A stretch of 64,000 bases of DNA, taken from Sabellastarte sp. h YS-2021 (Eukaryota; Annelida; Polychaeta; Sabellida; Sabellidae). The notes beneath the pieces are model-generated. The model worked only from the letters and a program-made list of their open reading frames with translations, did no database searches and was not told where the DNA came from. The DNA lies in assembly GCA_964017235.1 (NCBI GenBank), contig OZ024934.1, positions 89,370,706 to 89,434,705 of the forward strand, read 5' to 3'. This document shows, piece by piece, positions 54,989 to 64,000 of this stretch. Made by a program: the position numbers and the translations under genes. The first letter of the stretch is position 1. Each line of letters begins with the position of its first letter.

Positions 54989-55897
54989 AGTCAGTCGCTG
55001 ACTTTCTGCTGTACCTCTTTGAGGACAAGAAGTTACAGCCCAGCACCATTGACGGATACAGATCTGCTATCGCTGATAAACTGGGTAGTACAACAGTCAA
55101 TATCAGCAAAGATGAGAATCTCACCCGTCTCCTGGAAAGTTTTCACAGAGACAGACCCAAGGGGAGGAGGGGAATCCCCTCCTGGAACCTTTCCCTGGTC
55201 CTACACCAGTTGACAAAGGCCCCCTTTGAACCTCTTAGGGATGCATCCCTGAAACATTTAACCTTCAAGACGGTTTTCCTTTTGGCCCTGGGTTCGGGCA
55301 AAAGAAGAAGTGAGATCCATGCATGGCAGCACAAAAACATCAGACATCAAGCCGATTGGTCCAAGGTGTCTCTATACCCATCACCCAGTTTTCTCTCCAA
55401 GAACCAGCTGGCTAAGGAAGGTCCAGAGAGTATAGCCCCAGTGGTCGTACCAGCCCTGGCTCCTACTCTGGACAGATCCCTCAAGTCTGATAGGTCTCTT
55501 TGTCCAGTCAGAGCTTTGTGCTACTACTTGGACAGGACTTCAGATACTAGGCAGGACAAAGAATTGGTCTTTGTCTCTTTCAAGAAAGGTCAAGGACATT
55601 TCACCTGCCACAATCTCATCATGGATCAAACAGACTGTGATCCTATGCTACGAGCTCTCTGATCATCATGCCCACACCCTACATCAAGTTAAAGCTCATG
55701 ATGTCAGGGCCTTTGCTGCCTCTAAGGCCTTCCAGTCGGGAGTCTCCTTGGAGCAGATCCTATCAGCCTGCCACTGGAAATCCCATAATACCTTCACTCA
55801 ATTCTACTTGAAGGATGTGGCTTGGGCTGATTCAGAGCTCTTCCATCTTGGTCCAGTCGTGGCTGCCCAACAGATCCACCAACAGACTGGTACCTAG
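54820..55897 (+). pseudogene. DIRS tyrosine recombinase ORF, broken
   Basis: The product would integrate the circular DNA intermediate. The ATG at 54820 gives MAPRATAIKQQGFSEAVAAR; the N-terminal core-binding domain follows (STRSVYETKWAIFTKWC). In the catalytic domain the first Arg lies in LALGSGKRRSEIHAW. A frameshift near 55590 moves the rest to another frame, where HDVRAFAASKAF supplies the H-x-x-R box and ACHWKSHNTFTQFYL supplies the His/Trp and the tyrosine nucleophile. The start overlaps the preceding ORF by about 170 bp in another frame, the usual DIRS arrangement. The 781-codon open frame from RNase H straight into the recombinase is an accident of the frameshift at 54330. Confidence 0.87.
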
Positions 55898-56270
55898 AGG
55901 AGATCAGAGCCTATGTAAATAGTTGTACATATTGTATATATATGGCACATATATTTAAGCAACATAAAAAAAAAAAAAAAAATCTCACGTGCTTCCTCCG
56001 GGAGAATTAAAATTATGGGACTGAACTCATCCCTCTCTTCCCCTACCTCAGAGCAGGTATGATAAAAAAAAAAGGGAAGGGGGGGGGGGGGACAAGGTCG
56101 ACTCTGACGGTTCCATTCTGGTTTAAACCGGATGATGATATTCGACCATAGCCTTAAGGGTTTTGACTTCAATATCTACTCAGGCTTTAAGAAGGAATCT
56201 TCATTGTCCCTAACATGAGTTCACGCAAATCCCTAGTAACTTACCCGCCGGCCAAGCGGTAGTTATTCAG
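55898..56270. other. DIRS 3' untranslated part
   Basis: It contains an A17 run (55966-55982), a G13 run (56079-56091) and no ORF. It leads into the internal complementary region. Confidence 0.6.
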
Positions 56271-56370
56271 CTATTGTCCATTGGATAGGATGTATTAACG
56301 CAATAAAATTGCAAATTTAATAAGTAAATTAAATTTTTATAAGTTAATACCCTATCCAATGGACACACAA
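56271..56370 (+). repeat. DIRS internal complementary region
   Basis: The first part (56271 to about 56308, GGATGTATTAACGCAATAAA) is the reverse complement of the left terminus. The second part (about 56305-56365, TTTAATAAGTAAATTAAATT) is the reverse complement of the right terminus. They meet around AAAATTGCAA, which reproduces the joined ends. In the DIRS model this region templates circle closure. Confidence 0.93.
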
Positions 56371-56426
56371 GACCCTCCCACCGACCCCGCTCTCAATTTA
56401 CTAGGGGCCTAATAGGTTTAGACAAC

Positions 56427-56643
56427 AAAAAAGATGCTATGACGTCACTCTGTCTAGACAGGAAGGAAGTACGACACGCCATCTGGCGAGTGCACTGGTA
56501 GTCCGGACCGACCTGCTAGTGGAGACACAGGATGTCTTTTTCTGACGTTTGGCGGGCCGGTCTGCGCCGACCGGATAAGCTATTGTCCATTGCATAGGGT
56601 ATTAACTTATAAAAATTTAATTTACTTATTAAAGTTGCAATTT
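56427..56643 (-). repeat. DIRS right inverted terminal repeat
   Basis: Complement of the left repeat from 56428 to 56598, plus a 43-bp extension (to TTGCAATTT at 56643) that is unique to this end apart from its copy in the internal complementary region. Confidence 0.93.
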
Positions 56644-56725
56644 AGTTACATCGTCAATCAAATCGTCACCCTATTCTTTTGGTAGCCTAGGCATCAAAAT
56701 TATGCTCTTAGGAGTCAAAAACAAA

Positions 56726-57723
56726 CAAGGCCACTATCTCCCGCCTTAGAATCAATAATAATGGAGAACTAAAGGAGATATAGGGCTGTTGTAGTAAGAT
56801 AACCCCGCTTGACATTGAAGAAGGAGTAAAGTCAGTAATCGGAAAAGAGTCTCAGGCCATGACTTCCTTAAAGTTGTTTTCATATTTGGAACCTCTAGTA
56901 GCAATGATAAGGGAGATGTAAGGCCTTTTTAATAGAATAATATGATTTAACATTAAACATGTGATATGACGGCCATTTTGTTTTTGAAACTAGGCCAAAT
57001 TACTATCAGGCTAACTTTAATAGCCATATATCTTTTATGCAAATTTGGCTGCAATATTTCAAGTTTTAAAGCATCTTAAGGAGTTTGTTTGTTTTTCAAA
57101 TAAGGCCAAAATTTTTGCAGGCCAAGACTTTTCTTGCTCTGTCTTTACATTCTGAAGCCATAGCACCAATAATAAGGGAGAAATAAGGATGTTTTAGTGT
57201 GATGACCCCATTTAACCTTGAAACAGGGGTCAAAGGTCAAATTCAACAACTGGAAAAGATTTCCAGGCCATCACTTCCTACAAGTTGTTTTCACATTCTG
57301 ACCTCTTGGAGCAATATTAAGGGAGATATAAGGCCTTTTTAATAGGATAACCCCATTTGACATTAAACATGTGATATGGCCGCCATTTTGTTTTTTGAAC
57401 TAGGCCAAAATTACTATCAGGCTAGTGTTTCTAACCATATAGCTTTTGTGCAAATTTGATTTGATGATATTTGAAGATTTAGAGCACGTTTATGATTTTC
57501 AAACAATAGGCTATGGCGGCCATTTTGTTTTTCAAAATGAGGCCAAAATTTTGCACGGACAGGTTCTCATAGCCATAAACATTCCTTGCGAATTTGGTGA
57601 AGCTATTTTTATAAGTGATTGATATATTAAGGTTTATGTAAAAACGTGATGCACGTATGCACGCACGTACGGAAGGCATTTTACAATCTCCCGACCACAG
57701 CCTTCGGCCGCTGGCGGGAGATA
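56726..57723 (-). mobile_element. Family G-like element on the minus strand (G3)
   Basis: Read on the minus strand: TTATCTCCCGCC at its 5' end (57712-57723), with the other hairpin arm at 57687-57694 across a GC-rich loop. The interior has two diverged copies of a 400-bp unit (AAGGGAGATATAAGGCC, GGCCGCCATTTTG). The 3' arm is GGCGGGAGATA at 56735-56745 (complement), then GTGGCCTTG ending at 56726. The 3' hairpin of G2 is missing here. It has no 133-bp array, so a G-type end can hold a different interior. Confidence 0.72.
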
Positions 57724-57895
57724 AAAATGTTGACTATTGCTTGTGTTTCTGTGGTGCATCCAGTTTTCAACACCTATAGTGTGGTTATATTTATCCAGAT
57801 TTGGGTCACTTCTTGCCAAACTGGTATATGCTACCTTTTCCTGCCGGAATTACAGCCTGAGAAGGTTTGAATGGGCACTGGGCAGTCCTGTTATC

Positions 57896-58278
57896 TAGTG
57901 CTGTGAAATCGCTTCGAATATCGGGTTCAATGTTTGGTACCTGTACAAGCTAGCGAACTTCGGTCTAGATCAATCTTCGAAACAACGTTTTCAAAACCAG
58001 TTAAAATGCAGAAATCTCGCATAAAATCTTGTCACTTTATTGAAAATATAGCAAAAATATAAAATCCATATATATTTTAAATTAATTCCACCATATTTTC
58101 AACAAAAGAAACAAGTTTTATAGATGGGCGAAAATAGGATCCGTTGGGATGTGGTGTGATATTGGGGATTTCCAAACGTTTTGCAAAGTCCGAATTTCAG
58201 ATGTTTGAAACCGAACTCCGAAATCGGGGCAGTAAGCGAGCGAACTATTGAACTTCTTCAAATATTGTCGCAGTACTA
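57896..58278. mobile_element. hAT-type MITE, TSD CTGTTATC
   Basis: 383 bp, starting TAGTGCTGTGA and ending TCGCAGTACTA, flanked by CTGTTATC at 57888-57895 and 58279-58286. Subterminal TTCGAATATCGGG-type motifs are present. Confidence 0.92.
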
Positions 58279-58286
58279 CTGTTATC

Positions 58287-59972
58287 ATGTGGAAACTTAA
58301 CAATTGAAAATTTGAACTACCATGGAAGTTTCTGCCAAAGAAAAGTACTCGTGAAAATTACCATTTTAAATAAAATGTTACTTGATAACAATAAAAATAA
58401 TTATGTTAATTTTACCTCCAATCTTTTGTCATGTGAAGAAATATTTCTTTAGATATCTTTTTGACTCATTGTCATATTGTATAACTACATATTATAAAAA
58501 AGGGACACAAAGAGAAAGAGTAGGCATGGAGATTATCTGTTTTATATTTTGAGGCATTAAGAGTGTATGGAGTTTTCCCTTAGAATGATTCTACACTTGT
58601 AAATACACAGGTAGTTTTAGTCTGGAACTTGTAATTCTTGCAGTCCAGTTAATATTTATCTCATAGACTTAGACTGGAAAGTCATCAATAGGGCAACATT
58701 GTTCAATTTGTATCATTTTATTCTCATTTCAATAATATTTTAAAATATGCTTCGTGAGAAGAGATTATTCATCCAGTTGTAGAAGTATTTGCATCTCTTC
58801 AATATTTCAAAAAAATTTCTTTTAAAAGAATTTTATTGTTCTCTATCTTCAGTTGTTTGCGTTCAGCGTTTAAGGTTACTAATAAAAGCTTTGAAAATCC
58901 TAAGGGGAGACTTCCTTTATTGCAGTGTCTGGGAAGTTTGCTCCTTTTCAGAGTCAAGTCATTCATTATCCTTGAAGGTGTGAATATATTGTGCTCAGGG
59001 CTGGTTTTCATAACTTTCCTGATGTCTACTGTAATTGTCGGAATTGTAGCCTGCTTGCAATATTCTCATAGCAGTTTGATTTTAGTATCTAAGCTTTAAA
59101 GAAAGGTGGTGTAAGTTGTTTGTGAAAATAATAGACTGCGTGAGTTTTTTTATTGGGTTAAGTTTGAACTTTTACCCCTCCTTCAAGGTCATATAGCAGT
59201 TTGTACCTAAAGCCATCAGTATCTCGACTGTTATAGGTTATATTGGTCTGGCACCAAGTTCTTCTGGAGATACTTTGCTATTACAGAGCAATGTACTTTT
59301 CTAATATTAATTAAATTACAAAAGCAAGTGCAACATAACCAGAGTAAATAGACAAAACTTAAAAGTTCTTCGACCAAATTTCATAGTTTTCACTTAGGCC
59401 TGTGCTGGGAGTCAACCCCATTTTAAAAATCTTTTAAAAACTATGTTTCTTGTTAAATAAGACTCCAAGGAAGCGAATGGCAATTTTTGAAAAAAAAAGG
59501 CCATCCAAGGCTTTAACACAATTTTATTTCTTTGAAAAGAAATTTAAACATAACCAAAACATAATAGCTTAAATGCTGCTCACTAACTTTTTTCTCACTC
59601 ATTACTATACTGCTGTGATTGGCTAGTTTTGCCTTGTTTCAGCCGAAAAAATACCAGGGTTGCTGCTGTTTATATTACCTATGCAAAGGAGGTATTAAAT
59701 TCATAGCTGTTTGTTTATTTGTAGAAGGTGGGTCTCTATCTCTCTCATGGGACTTGGTCCATTGGATACCATTAAATTTTGAGACTGCTCTGGATCACTG
59801 CCTGTATATAAAAATTTCAAAGATCCAGGTTTACTTATTTACTGATTATAAGATGCCCTTGGATTCGGTATGCACTTTTTGCGTGCTCTCTTATTATTTG
59901 CTTTCGACACTTTACTGTGATTTTAGCTTTTTAACCAACAGCCTTTAAGGGCTATGCGGGTGTTGTTTGACC
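58287..59972. other. Unassigned AT-rich DNA
   Basis: No supported gene. A short scrap of the 147-bp repeat (CCCCTCCTTCAAGGTCATAT) lies at 59175. The 109-codon ORF at 59619-59948 is Cys/Leu/Tyr-rich, has no domain I know and lies in AT-rich DNA; I treat it as chance. Confidence 0.4.
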
Positions 59973-59977
59973 CATGG

Positions 59978-61389
59978 CAGTGTTTCCTGAGCCTCTTTTT
60001 TTCTGGAGGTCATTTGACCCCCTCCTTTGAAAACCGGGGGTCAATGCAAATTTTCGAGGGTTAATTAGGCTTGATCCCTTCTGGTTAAACTGCAGGTGCG
60101 AAAAATAATGGACAAACAATAGTGTTACGATCAAAAGAAAATTTGAAAACCAAGTCCCGAAAACGAAAATTCAATGAAAACCGGATTCGTTTGAATCAAT
60201 GTACACCAAAATGTAACTTTTCTACATGTGTACATGAAACATAAACGCAAGTGAAATGTCATTAAAACTGAAAGTTTTGGATATTATTTCACTGTATATT
60301 GACAAAATATTACACAGGTAAATATTTTTAACCGTTTCTGCGCAATATTTTATATATTTGATGTGAAATATGTAACATTTCGGGAACCGGTTCTTGGACT
60401 TCTGTCATTGGATTTTGTTTACGTTTATATGAATGGAATAGAAACCAACTATCCGGTTTGTCATCTTTACTACTAACAAACAATACCTAGATATAAAAAT
60501 ATCTAAAGTACACCTGTGTACATCAGGGTAAACAAAACAGTCAAAAAATAAACTTGACTTTTTTCCTCTTATTTTTAGGTGATTTTTAAGGTAGCAAAAA
60601 TGAACAGAAGCACTACTGAATTTTCAATGACATAGTATATAGGTTGATAGTTTCTGAAAAAATATTTTATTTACACTACAAATATGATATTTATATTGCT
60701 TCAAAGACAAATTTTGTTGTTTATATTGCTTTTTATTTGACAAAAATCAATTAAGTGTTACGGTGTTTTTGCTACAACCCCTGTAAATATTTTCGAATTT
60801 CAGAGGTAATATTTTCTGTGGAGGTTTCCGGGGTTAAAAATTCAAGAATTTCTGAGATCTAATAGAATGTGTCTCCCACTGCACAAGGTATTTGTCATTG
60901 TTTGGAGACGTTGTTTCCAATTGTGTCCTTGCAGAGATAACGTTTTATTTCGATTTGCAACGTTTCGATTAAGATTTGCTAGGGTACATTCTAACACAAG
61001 ATGGATGTCATGTGCGTAGCTCTCGTCTCACATGAATTTTAAAATTTACAGCTTATCTTCAGTGCTGTTTTTATTGCATGTGCATCTATGCTTTCAGTAA
61101 AAAATCTCGCGTCCTTTGTTATTGAATAACACAAATGTGCATGCGTTACATCGTGAACTCTTCACCTCTCGACCTTTTGATCCCAAGCATGCGCAGTAAC
61201 AGATAAACAAACGAGAAGTCATGCATTTTTGTTTTGAAATTGGAATAAATAAAGAATTGCTGCATATGTAGATGAAATATCAATATTTCCTTTTACAAAT
61301 ACTTCTGCGTCAGTCTGACCCTCAGGTAAATATTATGTGCGTAAATTGCTTGATTTCAACATAAAAAACGTGTGTAAACGGAAACACTG
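59978..61389. mobile_element. Candidate non-autonomous hAT element, 1.4 kb
   Basis: CAGTGTTTCC at 59978-59987 and GGAAACACTG at 61380-61389 are perfect inverted repeats, and the match extends outward through CATGG/CCATG to 15 bp. CAGTGTTTC starts are common in hAT elements. A clean 8-bp duplication is not visible, so decay or chance is possible. There is no transposase. Confidence 0.5.
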
Positions 61390-61429
61390 CCATGATGTCC
61401 ACATGGGCAGGAAGGCAGGTGGCGGGAAA

Positions 61430-62770
61430 AAGTTTGTTCGGGCTCTATCTCAGAAACTATAAGGTGTAGGAATTTGATACTTGGTAGGGATATTGGTTGG
61501 GGGTGTAGATGTGCAGTATCATGGTATGACCTTGATTTGACCTTTGACTTTGCCATAGTGATCTTGACCTTTAAAATCTTGTCTGGGCTATATCTCAGAA
61601 ACCATAAGTGTAGGAAGTTGATACTTGGTAGGGACATTGCTTAGGCTTTGTAGGTCTGCAACATTATGGTGTGACCTTGATTTGATCTTTAACCTTACTG
61701 TAGTGACCTTGACCTTTAAAATCTTGTTTGGGCTATTTCTCTGATTCTGTAAGGTTTAGAAGGTTGACACTAGTGCTCTCGTGATAACTCGCCAACTCGA
61801 GTTTCATATCATTTTTGTTCAACTCGTGAACGTGAGTTTGTCTTATTGCAAACTCGAGTTCCATTAAAATACTGCAAAAATTATATAAATAAACCACTTG
61901 CCAGTGTACAAAGATGCAATAAAAGCATATTTTGACTTGTTTACTTAATATTTTCCTTCATATATATCTATTACGACGTAAAGCCAATGATCTCTCTCCA
62001 TATATCTTACCTGAAAAAACAACCAATCAAAACGTCCGTTTTATTTCTGAACATGGCGAGAATGTTGATCTTTATTTTGCAGGTAAAATATGATAAATTT
62101 TGTTGGAATAGGGTTAAATATAGATTTCATTATGAAAGGAATAATATTAGTTCATATATATTTAAGGTTTGGGTGTTTTGAAATATTGTTATTGACTCGA
62201 GTTCAAATCGAGTTGACTCGTCGGTGATTCATGAAACTCGAGTTGGTATTTTGACGGCTCGCGGAAGCACTAGTTGACACTTATCAGGGACATTGGTTTG
62301 GGGGGTGTAGGTGTGTTGCGTCTAGGTGAGACCTTGATTTGAAATTTGACCTTGTCCTAGTAACCTTGACCTTAAACATCTTGTCAGGGCTATATCTTGT
62401 GGAAACTATAAGGTGGAAGAGGTTGATATTTAGTAGGGACATTGATTGGGGGTGTAGGTATGCAACATCATGGTGTGACCTTGATTTGACCTTGCCATAG
62501 TGACCTTGACCTTTAAAATTTTGTCTGGGCCATATCTCAGGAACTGTAAAGTGTAGGAAGTTGATACTTGATAGGAGCATTAGTTAGGGGTGTAGGTGTG
62601 CAGTCTAATGATATGGCCTTGGTTTGACCTTTGACCTTATGACCTTGATATTTAAAATATTGTCCAGGGGTTATCTCAGATACCCTAATGTGTAGGAAGT
62701 TGATACTTGGTCTTTGTAGGGACAATAGTTTGGTGGTGTAGATATGCAACATCATGGTGTGGCCTTTAGC
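61430..62770 (+). repeat. About 145-bp tandem array, interrupted by a MITE
   Basis: GGGCTATATCTCAGAAAC-type words recur at about 61439, 61585 and 61730 and again after the MITE. Units contain GACCTTGATTTGACCTTTGA and GTGACCTTGACCTTTAAAAT, so they are dense in AGGTCA half-sites. About six copies, diverged. No terminal hairpins were found for a carrier element. Confidence 0.85.
61771..62272. mobile_element. hAT-type MITE, TSD GTTGACAC
   Basis: 502 bp, starting TAGTGCTCTCG and ending CGGAAGCACTA, flanked by GTTGACAC at 61763-61770 and 62273-62280. It carries several ACTCGAGTT motifs near both ends. It is inserted in the 145-bp array. Confidence 0.93.
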
Positions 62771-62839
62771 CTTGGCTCTACCAAAGTGTGGTCACCTGCC
62801 ATATTTCTCTTATGACAAAGGTTGCTGCAACTGATTATT

Positions 62840-64000
62840 GTATCCACCGGAGGCATCTGGTGGATACTTTGGTTTAGCGTTCGCTACACCGCCGCCATCA
62901 CACGTAGAGAGATTTTTGGCGCTAACGCTCTTAAGAGAAAAACTACACCAACCAGGTTCACCAAATTTGCAGGATATATCTTCATTGGGGGGTAAGTATC
63001 TCTGGGACTGAAATTAGCCTCATTCTGAAAAACAAGATGGCCGCCACAGGCATTTGTTTGAAACTTATTTACATTTTCTTCTGGCTGTTTCTCATAGGTA
63101 CAAGGTTTAATCTCTTCATAGGTGATATGTATAACAGATAAACATGTCCTCTACAACCTTGCAGACATTGACCTTGAAGCTCTTAATTCAAGGTCATCCA
63201 CAGAATGCCAAAGTAGCCCACATAGCAGACTTTAAAATTGCCTATATCTCCCTTATTATTGGTCCTAGAGGTTTGCAATGTGAAACCAACCTGTAAGAAA
63301 TTATGGGCTGATTAGGGTATTAGGTAGAGATGTCAAATTAGCAGGATATGTTCCTCATTACAAAATCTTGACGGGGAATATTTTTGGCCTCATTTTGAAA
63401 AACAAGATGGCCGCCACAGGCGTTTCTTTGGCAGTCATGAAAAGTGCTTATATCTCCCTTAATTTTGTTCCTAGAGGCTTGCAATGTGAAACCAACTTAT
63501 AGGAAATCATGGGCTGGGAATCTTCTGATGTGGTCAGATTTTACCTTGGGCCTCTCGTTCAAGGTCAAACGAGGATAGCCAAACTTAAAAGTGCTTATAA
63601 CTTGCTTATGATTGGTCCTAGAGGTTTGGTATGGTAAACCAACCTATGGGAAATCATGGACTGGGAATCTTTTGATGTGGTCAGATTTGACCTTGGGCCT
63701 CTCGTTCAAGGTCAAACGAGGATAGAAAAACTTGAAAGTGCTTATAACTCGCTTATTATTGGTCGTAGAGGTGTGCAATGTTAAACCAACCTATATGAAA
63801 TCATGAGCTGGGAATGTTCTGATGTGCTTAGATTTGACCTTGGGCCCCTTCTTCAAGGTCCAACGAGGACACCCAAACTTTAAAGTGCTTATAACTCGCC
63901 TATTGTTGGTCCTCGAGGTTTGCAATGTGAAACCATCTTGTAGGAAATCATGGGCTGGGAATCTTTTGATGTGGTCACATTTGACCTTGGACCCCTCCTT
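62840..64000 (+). mobile_element. Family C Helentron-like element C4 (runs off the window)
   Basis: The 5' end is complete: after TT, GTATCCACC pairs with GGTGGATAC across a short loop (62840-62867). The C 5' module (GGTTTAGCGTTCGCTACACC, AACAAGATGGCCGCC) and the TTCAAGGTCATCCACAGA block come next. From about 63235 there are 147-bp monomers, with a second AACAAGATGGCCGCC block at about 63400-63420. The 3' end lies beyond the window. Confidence 0.83.
63235..64000 (+). repeat. 147-bp tandem repeats of C4
   Basis: Four or more monomers with CCTAGAGG-type markers and the TTTGACCTTG/CAAGGTCAAA inverted pair. The array continues past the window edge. Confidence 0.9.

Larger units (their letters stand above)
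50321..56643 (+). mobile_element. DIRS-type tyrosine-recombinase retrotransposon
   Basis: The 6.3-kb element has the full DIRS plan: inverted terminal repeats, a gag-like ORF, an RT-RNaseH-methyltransferase ORF, an overlapping tyrosine-recombinase ORF and an internal complementary region. No target duplication is seen, as expected for recombinase-mediated insertion of a circle. The frames contain at least three frameshifts (about 51480-51560, about 54330, about 55590) and two in-frame stops (52290 and 53305), so the copy cannot move by itself. All structural DNA signals persist. DIRS elements are known from molluscs, other invertebrates, fish and amoebae. Confidence 0.95.

Noticed and set aside
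59619..59948. 109-codon ORF with hydrophobic stretches
   Set aside because: No recognisable domain, AT-driven composition and no supporting context.

Overview
The window is animal nuclear DNA, AT-rich and almost wholly made of transposable elements and their internal tandem repeats. I found no host protein-coding exon that I can defend. A mollusc, most likely a bivalve, is my best guess. The reasons are tRNA-headed SINEs whose tail resembles molluscan V-SINEs, non-autonomous rolling-circle elements stuffed with tandem repeats (the HINE/pearl type known from bivalves), a DIRS-type tyrosine-recombinase retrotransposon, and a pogo/Tigger element. The species is not identified. || The main layer is a set of seven non-autonomous Helitron/Helentron-like families, which I name A to G. 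Each has a 5' end that starts after TT with a strong hairpin. A copy of one hairpin arm lies in inverted orientation near the 3' end (the asymmetric terminal inverted repeat of Helentrons). A second short hairpin then precedes a CTAG or CTTG terminus. The interior is a family-linked tandem array with monomers of about 133, 140, 147, 155, 169-170 or 351 bp. || Layout. 1-4860: SINEs, one inverted-repeat MITE and featureless AT-rich DNA. 4861-5934: family D. About 6100-18225: a nest in which a family C element is interrupted by a palindrome-rich foldback element, a LINE fragment, a family A element (itself split by family B with a 4.4 kb 169-bp satellite) and hAT MITEs. 18454-26288: a Tigger element with TA duplications and an intact 495-residue DDE transposase. 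It is split by a second family A copy, which carries a family G fragment with a 2.9 kb array of 133-bp repeats. 28735-45980: families E, F, E, G, C and a B/C chimera almost end to end. 45981-50320: mostly unique DNA with SINEs and hAT MITEs. 50321-56643: a structurally complete but mutated DIRS element with inverted terminal repeats, a gag-like ORF, RT-RNaseH-methyltransferase, tyrosine recombinase and an internal complementary region. 56726-64000: a minus-strand family G copy, hAT elements, a 145-bp repeat array and the start of another family C element. || The only ORF that looks functional is the Tigger transposase. The DIRS proteins carry at least three frameshifts and two nonsense codons, and the LINE has lost RT motif A. 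Eight hAT-type MITEs each have a perfect 8-bp target duplication. The nesting gives a relative clock: C is older than A, A is older than B and the MITEs, and Tigger is older than its A copy.
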